A DNA stretch of 64,000 nucleotides from HKCCE3408 sp038530555 (GTDB taxonomy: Bacteria; Pseudomonadota; Alphaproteobacteria; Rhodobacterales; Rhodobacteraceae): assembly GCA_038530555.1 (NCBI GenBank), contig JBCBCN010000001.1:186001-250000 (forward strand). The letters are read 5' to 3'. Within the stretch, counting starts at the first letter, position 1, and each line of letters begins with the position of its first letter. Both the position numbers and the translations under genes were made by a program. Under the pieces are notes generated by a model. That model searched no databases, was not told the origin of the DNA, and saw only the letters and a program-made list of their open reading frames with translations. Shown here piece after piece: positions 1 to 10,500 of the stretch.

Positions 1-123
1 GTGACGCGCTATGTCCTGCTAAGCGATCCCGCCAAGCTGATTTTGGCAGTGGCGATGGTCGTGGGCCGGCTTGAGACGCTGGTTCTGATCGCGTTGCTCA
101 ATCCGGGCTTTTGGCGGGCCTGA
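1..123 (+). CDS. trkH: TrkH-type potassium uptake protein, C-terminal fragment
   Basis: The window opens inside this gene; only the last 40 codons are present. The visible tail holds a hydrophobic helix followed by GRLE and a terminal PGFWRA, which matches the C-terminal end of TrkH/KtrB-type potassium translocating subunits (GRLE...L.PxFWR). TrkH is an inner-membrane pore that works with TrkA for K+ uptake. It lies 139 bp upstream of hfq in the same direction, an arrangement familiar in Rhodobacteraceae. The family call rests on a short segment. Confidence 0.7.
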   Translation: MTRYVLLSDPAKLILAVAMVVGRLETLVLIALLNPGFWRA

Positions 124-262
124 AGCGCGGGGCCTCGCGCAACGGACACGGCCGGAATTGCCAAAGTGTTGATATTGGGGTGGAACTCCCAGTCCTTAAT
201 GCCCATACTTTGGGAACAATAAGCCCATGGGGGCAACAAACAGCAACAGGGCGCGTTTCTAA

Positions 263-496
263 ATGGCCGAAAATAAACAAAATCTGCAGGACGCATTTCT
301 CAACCATGTCCGCAAAACCAAGGTCCCGGTCACGATCTTTCTGATCAACGGCGTTAAGCTCCAGGGTGTCATCACCTGGTTTGACAATTTTTGCGTGCTT
401 CTGCGCCGCGATGGCCAGTCACAGCTGGTTTATAAACACGCCATTTCGACGGTCATGCCCGCGCAGCCGATCAACCTTTATGACGGCGAAGAGTGA
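263..496 (+). CDS. hfq: RNA chaperone Hfq
   Basis: The 77-residue protein has the full Sm fold. Sm1 is seen in QDAFLNHVRKTKVPVTIFL with the glycine-rich continuation NGVKLQGVITWFDNF, and Sm2 in the YKHAIST stretch (Tyr-Lys-His in place of the usual YKH core). It forms a ring hexamer that pairs small RNAs with mRNA targets and helps control translation and RNA decay. Length is typical of alphaproteobacterial Hfq, which lacks the long C-terminal tail of enterobacteria. The stop codon overlaps the GTG start of hflX by 4 bases, so the two genes are translationally coupled, as in many proteobacteria. Confidence 0.97.
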   Translation: MAENKQNLQDAFLNHVRKTKVPVTIFLINGVKLQGVITWFDNFCVLLRRDGQSQLVYKHAISTVMPAQPINLYDGEE

Positions 497-1833
497 CGTC
501 TGAGCCGCCGCGCGACCTCCCGAACTTTACGCCGGCCCAGGGCGCGGATCACGCTGATCCGCACGAGACGGCCGTGGCCGACACAAAAACGTTGGTTCTG
601 CATCCCGATCTGACCTCCGACCGGGGGCGCAGGGATGCGCACGCGGGTTTGGATGAGGCGGTCTCGCTTGCCGTGGCGCTTCCGGGGTTGGAGGTTCTGG
701 ACAGTGACATCGTGCGCCTGCCCAAACCCCATCCCGGGCAGCTTTTCGGGCCGGGTAAGCTCGATGAGCTGGCCGAGAAGATCGACGCGCTCGAGATCGG
801 CCTGGTGATCATCGACGGGCCGGTAACGCCGGTGCAACAGCGCAACCTGGAGCGCGCTTGGAAGACCAAAGTGCTCGACCGTACGGGCTTGATCCTTGAG
901 ATTTTCGCCGATCGCGCCCGCACGCGGGAGGGGGTGCTTCAGGTCGAGTTGGCCGCGCTCAGCTATCAGCGCACGCGCCTGGTCCGCGCCTGGACCCACC
1001 TGGAGCGTCAGCGCGGCGGTTTGGGCTTTGTCGGCGGGCCGGGTGAGACGCAGATCGAGGCCGACCGGCGCGCCATCGACGACGCCGTCGCCCGCATCCG
1101 CAAACAACTGAGCAAAGTGGTCAAAACCCGCGCGCTGCACCGCGCCGCCCGGGCCAAGGTGCCCTATCCGATCGTGGCGCTCGTGGGCTATACCAATGCT
1201 GGGAAATCGACGCTGTTCAACCGCCTGACCGGGGCGGATGTAATGGCCAAAGACATGCTGTTCGCTACGCTCGACCCCACCATGCGCGCAGTAGAGCTTC
1301 CGGGCGGCCCGGCGGTGATCTTGTCCGACACAGTGGGCTTTATCTCAGACCTTCCCACGCATCTGGTCGCTGCCTTCCGCGCCACCCTCGAAGAGGTGCT
1401 GGCCGCCGATCTGATCGTCCATGTCCGCGACATCAGCCATGCCGAGACCGAAGGCCAAGCAGAGGACGTGATGGCGATCCTGGCCGAGCTTGGCGTGGCC
1501 GAGGACGCGCCGCTGATTGAGGTCTGGAACAAGATCGACCTGGTCGAAGAGCCCGCGCTCAGCGCGCGACTTGCCGCCGCCGAGACGCGCGCGAATGTCA
1601 TCGCGCTGTCGGCCTGGACGGGCGAGGGGATCGAGGCGCTTGTGGCCGAGATCACCCCCCGCATCACGCCAGACCGCCACCACGCCGAGCTGTCGCTGGA
1701 GCCGTCCGAGGGCCGCAAACGCGCCTGGCTCTATGAGCAAGGCGTGGTCGAGGAGGAGACGATGGCAGCGGATAGCCTGAGCCTGCGGGTGCACTGGACC
1801 CAGCGCCAGCGTGAGGCGTTTGAGGGGTTGTAG
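493..1833 (+). CDS. hflX: Ribosome-associated GTPase HflX
   Basis: HflX is a GTPase that binds the 50S subunit and can split stalled ribosomes. The N-terminal HflX domain (about residues 30-190) contains the GGPGETQIE motif. The G domain begins near residue 225 with P-loop GYTNAGKST, switch II DTVGF, and NKID for guanine recognition. Length, 446 residues, is normal. The start is GTG and overlaps the hfq stop (GTGA), which fixes the choice. The N-terminus carries about 25 extra polar residues before the conserved domain. Confidence 0.96.
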   Translation: MTSEPPRDLPNFTPAQGADHADPHETAVADTKTLVLHPDLTSDRGRRDAHAGLDEAVSLAVALPGLEVLDSDIVRLPKPHPGQLFGPGKLDELAEKIDALEIGLVIIDGPVTPVQQRNLERAWKTKVLDRTGLILEIFADRARTREGVLQVELAALSYQRTRLVRAWTHLERQRGGLGFVGGPGETQIEADRRAIDDAVARIRKQLSKVVKTRALHRAARAKVPYPIVALVGYTNAGKSTLFNRLTGADVMAKDMLFATLDPTMRAVELPGGPAVILSDTVGFISDLPTHLVAAFRATLEEVLAADLIVHVRDISHAETEGQAEDVMAILAELGVAEDAPLIEVWNKIDLVEEPALSARLAAAETRANVIALSAWTGEGIEALVAEITPRITPDRHHAELSLEPSEGRKRAWLYEQGVVEEETMAADSLSLRVHWTQRQREAFEGL

Positions 1834-1912
1834 GGGTTAAATGCGCCGGCGAAAGGAAGGCTAGCGGCAAGTCTGCTCACGACGCAGACGCAGCGAATGT
1901 CTGTTCTGAGCC

Positions 1913-2257
1913 CTACGTTGCCGCTCGTAGTCTGGCGGCTTCCGCCACAATCTCCGCAATTGCCTCGTTCACTCTACTTTTGATTGGCACCAAAATCTGC
2001 TCTGCCTCCAATCGGTCGTGGGGGACATTCGCTGACAAGCCGACTGCCCAAACCGCCGTGTCAGGGACATTATTGTGATCGGCCTCTACCATCGGATCAA
2101 CCAACAAAAAAAGGTAGATCATGGCGTCTTTCGGTGTCCACTCCGACTGAAGCTGCCAGATGTCTTTTGCCCACCAGCAATCACTAGCAAGCTCCACTGG
2201 CATGAACGACCATCCTTCCTTGCTTAGCGCATCTAGGATAGGGGCGAACCTATTCAT
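1913..2257 (-). CDS. Hypothetical protein, 114 residues
   Basis: I do not recognise this protein. It is soluble, acidic and tryptophan-rich near the N-terminus (ASDCWWAKDIWQLQSEW), with a central IYLFLLVDP strand and a C-terminal alanine/glutamate-rich helix. The DNA around 1.9-2.4 kb is visibly less GC-rich than hflX or the acylase gene on either side, and the gene has no operon partner: it is convergent with hflX and separated from the upstream leftward gene only by a loose gap. That fits a recent acquisition, perhaps a small immunity or accessory protein, but no function can be assigned. Confidence 0.6.
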   Translation of the reverse strand: MNRFAPILDALSKEGWSFMPVELASDCWWAKDIWQLQSEWTPKDAMIYLFLLVDPMVEADHNNVPDTAVWAVGLSANVPHDRLEAEQILVPIKSRVNEAIAEIVAEAARLRAAT

Positions 2258-2445
2258 GGCTGAGAGTTAGAACCAAAGCGGCGGCATCTGCAACGGCAGC
2301 AAAGTCCCGCAAACCCGTCTTTCGGCATTACAGCCATTGCGATCACTTTCCGGCACTTCAACCCGACAAAAAATAGCAACCGCGACGAGACGCCATGCCG
2401 CTCTCGCTCAAAGCCGCCCTCCACGGAACACACCACAATCACCCC

Positions 2446-4926
2446 TCACCGCGGCCTGAGCACCGTCACCCCCACATTCCCCGCCCGCGCCAGCTCGGGA
2501 TCGAGCGACATCGGGATGTACTCTCCGCGCCGCCACAGCTCTCCCAGATCGTCATAGTAGGGCGAGAGGGGATGGCCGGATTGGCCGGTCGACGTGATGA
2601 ACAGCGACGTGTCGGGGTCGGCGAAGTCGTAGACACCGCGATAGCCCGCCGAATGGACATTGGCGAAGGGGTCGGGCGGGGCGCCGGTGGTGGAGCCGCG
2701 TTGCAACGTGTGATCGCCGCCGCTGGTCGATTGCCGGATATTCACCACCCACGAAAACAGCCGCGTATCGCCCAGGATTTGGTGGTCGTGCTGCGCCTCA
2801 TGCGCCTCGCCCCAACGCCAGCTTTCGATATTGGCGCCGTAGCGCTCTTCGAGCTGTTGTAGCGCGTCATCAAGCGCGTCCTGGGCCGTCTGGGTGCAGG
2901 TCTCAATCGGACTCGAGGTGCGCACATCGCACCAAGCCGAGGCACCGTCGGTGTCGCGGAAGACGCGTTCCAGGAACAGGGGCTGCGGCTTGTAGAACTC
3001 CTCGGCGAGCGGTCCGATATCGTCGCGGATCAGGCGTTGTTGCAGCGCGCGCATCCAGGCCGCGTAAATGAGCGGCTCGGGCAGATGCTCGTTCATCTCG
3101 CCGTTCCAATCGGCCAGGAGTTGCAGCGCTTCCTGACGGCGCCGCTCAGGCGTGCCGGCGGGTGCAAGCTGACCCGTGAACCACAGATCGCGCGCCACCA
3201 GGGGCAGGACATTGACCGCCGCCGCGGAGATCGTGTCGAGCTGGGCATCCGCGAAACTGTCGCGGGTATGCACGTCCCGGCTGCCCATCAGCGCCTCTAG
3301 CCGGGTGATACGCTGCGTATCGCCCCAGTAATGGCTGACATGGAGCGGGAATTCCCGGTCGATTGTCTTGTTGTTGGTGTTGCCCAGCAGGCCGGTTTCC
3401 GGATTCAGAAAGGTCGGATTTCCGAAATACTGCGTCACGCCGAGCCAGCGATTGACCGGCTGCCAACCCGGGCTGGGCAGGCGGGCAAGGCTTTGGTGAT
3501 CATCGTCGCGCCAGGGCATATGCCCAATCACCTGCATGGCGATATTGCCGTCGGCATCGGCCACGGTGAGGTTCTGCGCAGGCGCCACGAAATGCTCTCC
3601 GGCCGCCAGCGCCTCCTCGACACTGCTCGAGAACATCAGATCGAGGCCTGTGCGGATCGAGGTGTTGTCGTCGCTGAAGGCGGTCCAGGCCATACTCATG
3701 ACATGGCCGGGCGGCGTGACCGTGCCGACATCCCAGTGCTCGGGCGGCAGGACCAGGCCATTTTGCGTCCGCCTTATCGTGATCGTCACAGGCGGGGCAT
3801 CGGCGATCTCAATGATCTCCCTGCGTTCCTCAAAGCGCGCCCAGCGGGGATTATCCGGCGGGCCCGGCACGCGGTACTGATCGGGGTCGTCCGGGTTTAG
3901 CTCTTCGATATAGAGGTCCGTGTCGTCGAGATAGGCTGTTGTAACACCCCAGGCGAGGCGGTCATTGCGGCCCGACAGGATGACCGGCATGCCCGGGATC
4001 GTCGCCCCGATGGCACCCCCAGAGCTGAGCTCAAGGCGCGCGAGATACCAGATCGTCGGCGCGGACAGGCCCAGATGCGGGTCATTGGCCAGGATTGCGG
4101 CGCCCGAGACGGACCGGCTGGGCGCTGCGGCCCAGGAGTTGGACGCCCCCGAAAGGCCGCGCGGTGGCACAGGATGCAGCGGATCGCGCGGCGGCGTGCG
4201 GGCCGCGTATTCGGGCCAGGGCCCGTCGAATAGGGCCGAAAACTCTGGCATATCGGCGACCCCACCGCCGGGCGCGTCGGGCATGATATCGCGCAGCCTG
4301 TCTGGATCGGGCAGGGCCAGAGAGGTGCGTGCGCGCAAGACCTCGTCAGCCGCATGGATTTGGAGTTGCAGCGCCATCATCGCACTGACCGCCACACTGT
4401 CGGCGGGGCGCCAAGGTGCAATTTCCGGCTCAAAAAGGAACAGTTCCGGCGCGCCACGCCCCAAGGCCTCCCGCGAAACGATCTCGATCCAGGCATTCAC
4501 CCCGTCGGCATAGGCCTCAAGCAGGCCGAGAGAGCGCGGATCGAGTGAAGCGACGGAGCGATCGGCATGGCCATCGAGATCGAGCCGCCGCAGCAGGTCA
4601 TCGATGCTGAGCGTACGCTCGCCGAAGAGCTCAGACAGCCGCCCCTGCGCCGTCTGCCGGGTCATCAGCATTTGCCACAGACGGTCCTGTGCATGGGCAA
4701 AGCCCAAGCCGAAGACGACATCTTCATCGGTGGGGCCGAAGATGTGGGGCACATTGGCGTTGGAGCGGACGATCTCAACCTCGCCCGTCACGCCGCGCAC
4801 GGCCCAGTCTGCATCGTAGTCGGGCAGAGAGCGGCTGGCAAACCACCAAGCCACCGCGACAGCTACAACAATTATTGCGACGGCTATGCTGGTCAGGCGC
4901 ACGAGCCACTTCAACACAATTCGCAT
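2446..4926 (-). CDS. Penicillin acylase family N-terminal-nucleophile hydrolase
   Basis: An 826-residue member of the penicillin amidase family, Ntn hydrolases that cleave amide bonds of beta-lactams or, in many proteobacteria, acyl-homoserine lactones. Residues 8-29 form a hydrophobic signal/anchor. The alpha-chain part has FGLGFAHAQDRLWQM. The linker ends before SNSW; Ser262 is the expected nucleophile exposed by self-cleavage. Further beta-chain motifs follow, with NDPHLGLSAPTIWY and LLGNTNNKT. The protein should be exported and processed into two chains. Substrate cannot be told from sequence; the family includes quorum-quenching acylases, penicillin G acylases and cephalosporin acylases. 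Confidence 0.9.
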   Translation of the reverse strand: MRIVLKWLVRLTSIAVAIIVVAVAVAWWFASRSLPDYDADWAVRGVTGEVEIVRSNANVPHIFGPTDEDVVFGLGFAHAQDRLWQMLMTRQTAQGRLSELFGERTLSIDDLLRRLDLDGHADRSVASLDPRSLGLLEAYADGVNAWIEIVSREALGRGAPELFLFEPEIAPWRPADSVAVSAMMALQLQIHAADEVLRARTSLALPDPDRLRDIMPDAPGGGVADMPEFSALFDGPWPEYAARTPPRDPLHPVPPRGLSGASNSWAAAPSRSVSGAAILANDPHLGLSAPTIWYLARLELSSGGAIGATIPGMPVILSGRNDRLAWGVTTAYLDDTDLYIEELNPDDPDQYRVPGPPDNPRWARFEERREIIEIADAPPVTITIRRTQNGLVLPPEHWDVGTVTPPGHVMSMAWTAFSDDNTSIRTGLDLMFSSSVEEALAAGEHFVAPAQNLTVADADGNIAMQVIGHMPWRDDDHQSLARLPSPGWQPVNRWLGVTQYFGNPTFLNPETGLLGNTNNKTIDREFPLHVSHYWGDTQRITRLEALMGSRDVHTRDSFADAQLDTISAAAVNVLPLVARDLWFTGQLAPAGTPERRRQEALQLLADWNGEMNEHLPEPLIYAAWMRALQQRLIRDDIGPLAEEFYKPQPLFLERVFRDTDGASAWCDVRTSSPIETCTQTAQDALDDALQQLEERYGANIESWRWGEAHEAQHDHQILGDTRLFSWVVNIRQSTSGGDHTLQRGSTTGAPPDPFANVHSAGYRGVYDFADPDTSLFITSTGQSGHPLSPYYDDLGELWRRGEYIPMSLDPELARAGNVGVTVLRPR

Positions 4927-5026
4927 CGCGTGACCCTTTCGTCTTGCCCCAACAGGTGGAGGCTAGCACAGCGGCTAGGGCTCTGAAACCGCGGCAACGG
5001 CCCTTTGATTGAAGGGTGCCGAGACG

Positions 5027-5605
5027 TCAGGGGAGGATGCGGTTGTAGCGCGTCCCGTCGAGCGTTGCCCCTGCGATCAGGCCCGCCTGACCGAAGACAA
5101 CGGCGATCACCGGATCGAGCACTGCCGTGCTGTCGATGCCGAGATTGGCGGCATCTGTGTTGACCGCATAGCGCACATCCGCGCCGACTGCCCAAGCGCC
5201 GGTATTGCGGAAATCACTCAGTGCCTGAGGCGTCATGAAAAACAGTGCATGGGAGTATTGCTGCGCCCCGATCTGCAGGCCGAATGTGCCCGAGATAGCC
5301 GAGTAATAATCAACGGTCGTATTGTTGATCCGGAGCGCGCCGCGCCCGTATGAGCCACCGAAGCCAAAGCCCGCCTCTGTGACCAAGGGCATAATCAGCA
5401 TGCCAGCTGCGTCTTGTTCGAGATCCTGGCTGCCCGGCACTTCGCGGTACATCAATTGCATGGCGTTATCGACGCGGATGTCGATGCGTTGCCCCCCCTC
5501 ACTGGCCAGGCCGTTCGAGCAGGCCGCCAGGGGTGCAGCGGCCGCGGCCGTCAAAAAGGCACGGCGGCTCAGATAAGGGGTTTTCTGCACGGATTTCGAC
5601 TGCAT
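5027..5605 (-). CDS. SYLF/Ysc84-type lipoprotein
   Basis: The ATG at 5605 is preceded by GGGAGGT, so I prefer it to the longer reading. The N-terminus has a twin-arginine-like SRRAFLTAAAAAP followed by a lipobox LAAC, so the 192-residue protein is probably an exported lipoprotein. The C-terminal half contains GFGGSYGRGAL and FGQAGLIAGATLDGT, typical of the SYLF (Ysc84, lipid-binding) domain. SYLF proteins bind phosphoinositides in eukaryotes; bacterial members are poorly characterised. It lies between the acylase gene and hemB, all leftward, with gaps large enough for separate promoters. Confidence 0.85.
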   Translation of the reverse strand: MQSKSVQKTPYLSRRAFLTAAAAAPLAACSNGLASEGGQRIDIRVDNAMQLMYREVPGSQDLEQDAAGMLIMPLVTEAGFGFGGSYGRGALRINNTTVDYYSAISGTFGLQIGAQQYSHALFFMTPQALSDFRNTGAWAVGADVRYAVNTDAANLGIDSTAVLDPVIAVVFGQAGLIAGATLDGTRYNRILP

Positions 5606-5794
5606 CGCTGACCTCCCGCCGCTTGGGCGTAAATTGTCGACCTCAGGGGCACCGCTATGATTGCGGATTATCTTTGTTTTATCAGGGCGACGACCGGGTG
5701 TCACCGGCAAAGTCAGCCAAAATAAACCAGATATGCAGGTTTTTGTCGTCTGACCCACGAGATCATGGGGCATTTGCCAGGGCCCGAGACGCGC

Positions 5795-6793
5795 TTAGCC
5801 GTTCAGGATCCGCGCCACGCGTGGAGCAAAATAGCTGAGGACTCCGTCACAGCCCGAACGGCGGAAGGCAGTCAGGCTTTCGAGCATGACCTTCTCTCCG
5901 TCGATCCAACCCTGCGCCGCGGCGGCCTCGATCATCGCGTATTCGCCCGACACTTGATAGGCATAGGTTGGCGCGCAGAACTGATCTTTCACCTGACGGC
6001 AGATATCGAGATAGGGCAGGCCGGGCTTTACCATGACCATATCGGCACCCTCAGCCAGATCGCGCGCCACGCAGGCCAAGGCTTCCTGCGCATTCATCGG
6101 GTCGATCTGATAGGTGCTCTTGTCCCCTTTGAGCGCGCCCGACGCGCCGACGGCATCCCGGAACGGGCCGTAGAAGGCACTCGCGAATTTCGCGGCATAG
6201 GACATGATGGTCACGTTGTGGTGGCCCTCGGCCTCAAGAGCCGTGCGGATCGCGCCTATGCGTCCATCCATCATGTCGGAGGGGCCGAGAATGTCGGCGC
6301 CCGCGCGCGCCTGGCTCAACGCCATTTTCACCAGCGCCTCGACACTGGCGTCATTGACGATCTCACCATCCACCACAAACCCGTCATGGCCATTGGCGTT
6401 ATAGGGATCGAGCGCGATGTCCGTCATCACCGCGATTTCGATCCCTGCATCCTTTATCGCAGCGGTGGCGCGGTTCGATAGGTTGTCGGGGTTCCAGGCC
6501 TCGGCGCAATCCTCGGTCTTGAGCGCGGCATCGGTGTAGGGAAAAAGGCAGATGGCCGGAATGCCCAGGCTCGCCGCCTCCCGTGCCGCTTCGACGATCA
6601 GATCGACGCTCAAGCGCTCAACTCCGGGCATCGAGGCCACGGCCTGTCGCTCGGCCTGGCCGTCGCACACGAAAACGGGCCAAATCAGATCGCTCACTGA
6701 TAATTCCGCCTCTCGCGTCAACGCTCTGAGGGCCGGTGTGGCGCGGGTTCGGCGCAGGCGCGTCATCGGGTAGGGGGCAGGGATGCGGGGCAT
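5795..6793 (-). CDS. hemB: Delta-aminolevulinic acid dehydratase (porphobilinogen synthase)
   Basis: HemB condenses two 5-aminolevulinate molecules to porphobilinogen, the second common step of tetrapyrrole synthesis, in the cytoplasm. The 332-residue protein shows both Schiff-base lysine regions, YAAKFASAFYGPFRDA and VMVKPGLPYLDI, plus the conserved SDMMDGRIGAIR. Length matches the family. The ATG at 6793 is chosen; a second ATG nine codons in is possible. It appears monocistronic, divergent from the small membrane protein gene upstream. Confidence 0.97.
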   Translation of the reverse strand: MPRIPAPYPMTRLRRTRATPALRALTREAELSVSDLIWPVFVCDGQAERQAVASMPGVERLSVDLIVEAAREAASLGIPAICLFPYTDAALKTEDCAEAWNPDNLSNRATAAIKDAGIEIAVMTDIALDPYNANGHDGFVVDGEIVNDASVEALVKMALSQARAGADILGPSDMMDGRIGAIRTALEAEGHHNVTIMSYAAKFASAFYGPFRDAVGASGALKGDKSTYQIDPMNAQEALACVARDLAEGADMVMVKPGLPYLDICRQVKDQFCAPTYAYQVSGEYAMIEAAAAQGWIDGEKVMLESLTAFRRSGCDGVLSYFAPRVARILNG

Positions 6794-6975
6794 GAATTTC
6801 GCCTGGCATTGACAAGTAAACCGTCAAGCAGGGGTGACATAGTGGCCGCTGGATCACAAGCGAAGAAAGCGGCGTCACGGGATGGTCAGGCCCGTCCGGG
6901 CAATCTATACCCCGGGACGTTCTCGCTGCAGACCCTGGGGGCCGTTTCTTGGACTTCGCTATACTCGACCGCGCG

Positions 6976-7476
6976 ATGGAGGTCATTGACCTGCGGTCGT
7001 TCTCAAATCTTTGGTACTGGATTGTCCTGGCGGTGCTGTGGTCGGGGTTGAGCCATTATTGCGTGGGCGTGCCCTATGACATGGTTACACTCGCCAAACG
7101 CGGCAATGAGCAGGCCGCCCGCGATATGCGCATTCTGGCCGAGGTGAATGCCAATCGGCTTCTTGCCCTGGTCGAGGCGTCGGGGGTTCCGGCCACGGCC
7201 TTCACGGCCTTCATGCTAACGGGCCTCGCGACCTATGGATTTTTCTTCGGCAATGAGTTCTGCCAAGCGCTTTTCCTTTTGCTTGCGCCGCTGGTTCTGG
7301 TGGGCGCCTGGTCGCTCAGGACGGCGCGGGTCTTGCGCGACAGCGATTTCGAGAACTTGCCGCAAAAGCTTAGGATCCACCGCGTCGGTGTGCAGATGAT
7401 GGGGGTCGTGTTCATCTTTGTCACTGCGCTTTGGGGTATGGCGGTCAACATCCGCGTCGATCCCCTTGCGATCTAG
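6976..7476 (+). CDS. Small four-helix membrane protein of unknown function
   Basis: About 166 residues with hydrophobic segments near residues 8-25, 65-85, 90-108 and 140-160, so an integral inner-membrane protein. It includes the motif GVPYDMV after the first helix. I recall similar proteins in Rhodobacteraceae carrying a vague label that links them to SufBCD, but nothing in the sequence shows an Fe-S role. An ATG at 6976 is used; a TTG 27 bases upstream has a better purine-rich site, so the true start may be 6949. It sits just upstream of mfd in the same direction. Confidence 0.7.
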   Translation: MEVIDLRSFSNLWYWIVLAVLWSGLSHYCVGVPYDMVTLAKRGNEQAARDMRILAEVNANRLLALVEASGVPATAFTAFMLTGLATYGFFFGNEFCQALFLLLAPLVLVGAWSLRTARVLRDSDFENLPQKLRIHRVGVQMMGVVFIFVTALWGMAVNIRVDPLAI

Positions 7477-7530
7477 GCCTTTGTCGGAGCGCTGCCTTGA
7501 CATGCCGCGCCGCGCGCGTAGCTCACGGCC

Positions 7531-10500
7531 ATGAGCCAAACGCCTCAACATATCCGCATGGGCGGCGCGCCGGAGGGCTACGACGCCAAGCTAATCTTGG
7601 CTGAGCTTGAGCGCGATGGGACCGGCGCGGTTTTGCATGTCGCGCGCGATGATAAGCGCCTGGCGGCGATGCGCGCGGCGTTGAGGTTTTTCGCGTCGGA
7701 TGTGCCGGTTCTGGAATTTCCTTCCTGGGATTGCCTGCCCTTTGATCGGATGTCGCCCCAGGCGGATATCTCGGCCGAGAGGATGGTGACGCTGGCCGCG
7801 CTGCAGGCAGGTTTGGCGGTGCCGTCGATCATTCTGACCACGCTCGGCGCGGCGACGCAGTATATCCCGCCCCGCGCCATGCTGGACGGGGCGTCGTTTG
7901 CGGCGCGGGTCGGCGGGCGCATCGATGAGGCGGGGCTGCGCAGCTTTTTGGCGCGGATGGGGTATATGCAGGCGCCCACGGTCACAGAGCCTGGCGATTA
8001 TGCCGTGCGCGGCGGCATCATCGATGTCTGGCCCCCCGGCGCGCCGCAGCCCATTCGCCTAGATCTTTTCGGAGACGTTCTGGACGGGGCACGCCATTTC
8101 GATCCCGCGACGCAACGCACGAGCGAAAAACTCGAATCGGTGGAGCTTGCGCCGATGTCTGAGATTATCCTCGACGAGGCCTCGATCCGCCGCTTTCGCC
8201 AAAACTACCGGATCGAGTTTGGCGCCGCAGGCTCGGATGATCCGCTCTATGAGGCGATCAGCGCGGGGCGCAAACATGCAGGCATGGAGCATTGGCTGCC
8301 ATTTTTTCATGACCGTCTCGAGACGCTTTTCGATTATCTGCCCGGCGCCACCGTTACCACAGATGACCAGACCGAGCCACAGCGACAGGCGCGGTGGGAG
8401 GCGATGCTCGACCAATACGATGCGCGGCGTGAGGCTATGGGCCAGAAGGGGCGGCTCGACACGGTCTATAAACCCTGTCCGCCGGAGCAGCTCTACCTTA
8501 ACCAGGCGGCCTGGGAAGCCGCGCTGAGCGGCCACCGCCGCGTGGCTTTCTCGCCCCTGGCCCAGGCCTCGGGCCCGGGCGTGGTTGATGCCGGCGGCCG
8601 CGTGGGGCGGAACTTCGCGCCCGAGAGACAGCAGGAAAGTGCAAGTCTTTTCGGCGCCTTGGTCGATCATGTTAAAGCTCGCGCGGCGTCCGATAGCGTC
8701 GTCATCGCCTCCTGGTCCGAAGGCGCGCGCGAACGATTGCAGGGATTGTTGGAAGATGAGGGCCTCTCTAGCCCCCGCCTGATCGACACCGGGGCCGACC
8801 TCGGAGATGCGGGCCAAGTTCACCTTGCCGTTTGGCCCCTGGAAGAAGGCTTCACCGCGCCGGGCCTGACGGTGATTTCCGAGCAAGACGTTCTAGGTGA
8901 CCGCCTTGTCCGGCCTCAACGCAAGCGCAAACGGGCCGAGAATTACCTGACCGAGGCGCAATCGCTGAGCCCCGGCGATCTGATCGTGCATGTCGATCAC
9001 GGTGTCGGCCGCTACAACGGCCTTGAGACCGTCACAGCGGCGGGCGCGCCCCATGAATGTATCGCGCTGGAATATGCGGGCGGTGATCGGCTCTTTCTGC
9101 CGGTCGAAAACATCGAACTGCTCAGCCGCTACGGCCATGAAGAGGGTCTGCTGGATCGACTGGGCGGCGGGGCCTGGCAGGCCAAGAAGGCCAAGCTCAA
9201 AGAGCGCATCCGCCAGATCGCTGATCGGCTCATTCGGATCGCGGCCGAGCGTGAGCTGCGGTCTGCCCCCGTGCTGGAGGCGCCTGGAGATCTCTGGGAG
9301 AGCTTCGCCGCGCGCTTCCCCTATGAGGAGACCGACGATCAGCTTTCGGCCATCGCCGATGTGATGGAAGACCTCGAACGCGGGCGCCCGATGGACCGTC
9401 TCGTGGTGGGCGATGTGGGCTTTGGCAAGACCGAAGTGGCCATGCGCGCGGCCTTCGCGGCGGCGGCGGCGGGCTATCAAGTCGCGGTGATCGCGCCGAC
9501 CACGCTGCTGAGCCGTCAGCACGCGGCGACCTTCCGCGAACGGTTCCGCGGCTTCCCCCTCAAGGTGCGCCAACTCAGCCGCTTTGTCGGCCATAAGGAG
9601 GCCGATGCCGTGCGGGCGGGGCTTGCCGATGGCTCGGTCGATATCGTCATAGGCACCCACGCGCTTTTGGCCAAGGGCATCCGGTTTCACAATCTGGGCT
9701 TGCTGATCATCGACGAGGAACAGCGCTTTGGCGTGGGTCATAAGGAGCGCCTGAAGGAAATGCGCTCGGACGTGCATGTCCTCACGCTCAGCGCAACGCC
9801 GATCCCGCGCACGTTGCAGATGTCGCTGTCGGGCGTGCGCGATCTCAGCCTCATTGGCACGCCACCCGTCGACCGCCTGGCGATCCGCACCTATGTGAGC
9901 GCCTTTGACACGGTGACCCTGCGCGAGGCGCTCTTGCGCGAGCATTATCGCGGCGGGCAGAGCTTTTTCGTGGTGCCACGGATCAAGGATTTGTCCGAGA
10001 TCGAGGCCTTCCTACGCGATGAGGTGCCTGAGGTCAGCTTTGTCATCGCCCATGGACAGATGGCGGCGGGTGAGCTCGACGATAAAATGAACGCGTTCTA
10101 TGACGGCAAGTTCGACGTGCTTCTTGCCACGACGATCATCGAAAGCGGGATCGACATCCCGACGGCCAACACGATGATCATCCACCGCGCCGATATGTTC
10201 GGCCTGGCGCAGCTGTATCAGATCCGGGGGCGCGTGGGCCGCTCCAAGACACGCGCCTATGCCTATCTCACCACCAAACCGCTCGCCAAACTCACCCCCC
10301 AGGCCGAAAAGCGCCTGCGCGTCCTAGGCAGCCTCGACAGCCTCGGCGCGGGCTTCACCATCGCCAGCCAAGACCTCGACCTGCGCGGGGCCGGCAATAT
10401 CGTGGGCGAGGAGCAATCGGGACATGTCCGCGAGGTAGGCTTCGAGCTTTACCAATCCATGCTGGAGGAGGCGATCGCCAATCTCCGCTCGGGCCAGGGT

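Noticed and set aside
478..1140. Long antisense open frames over hflX and similarly over mfd, hemB, rpsB and others
   Set aside because: They are the usual shadow frames of GC-rich coding DNA; their products are rich in Arg, Ala and Gly, lack conserved motifs, and the sense genes are certain.
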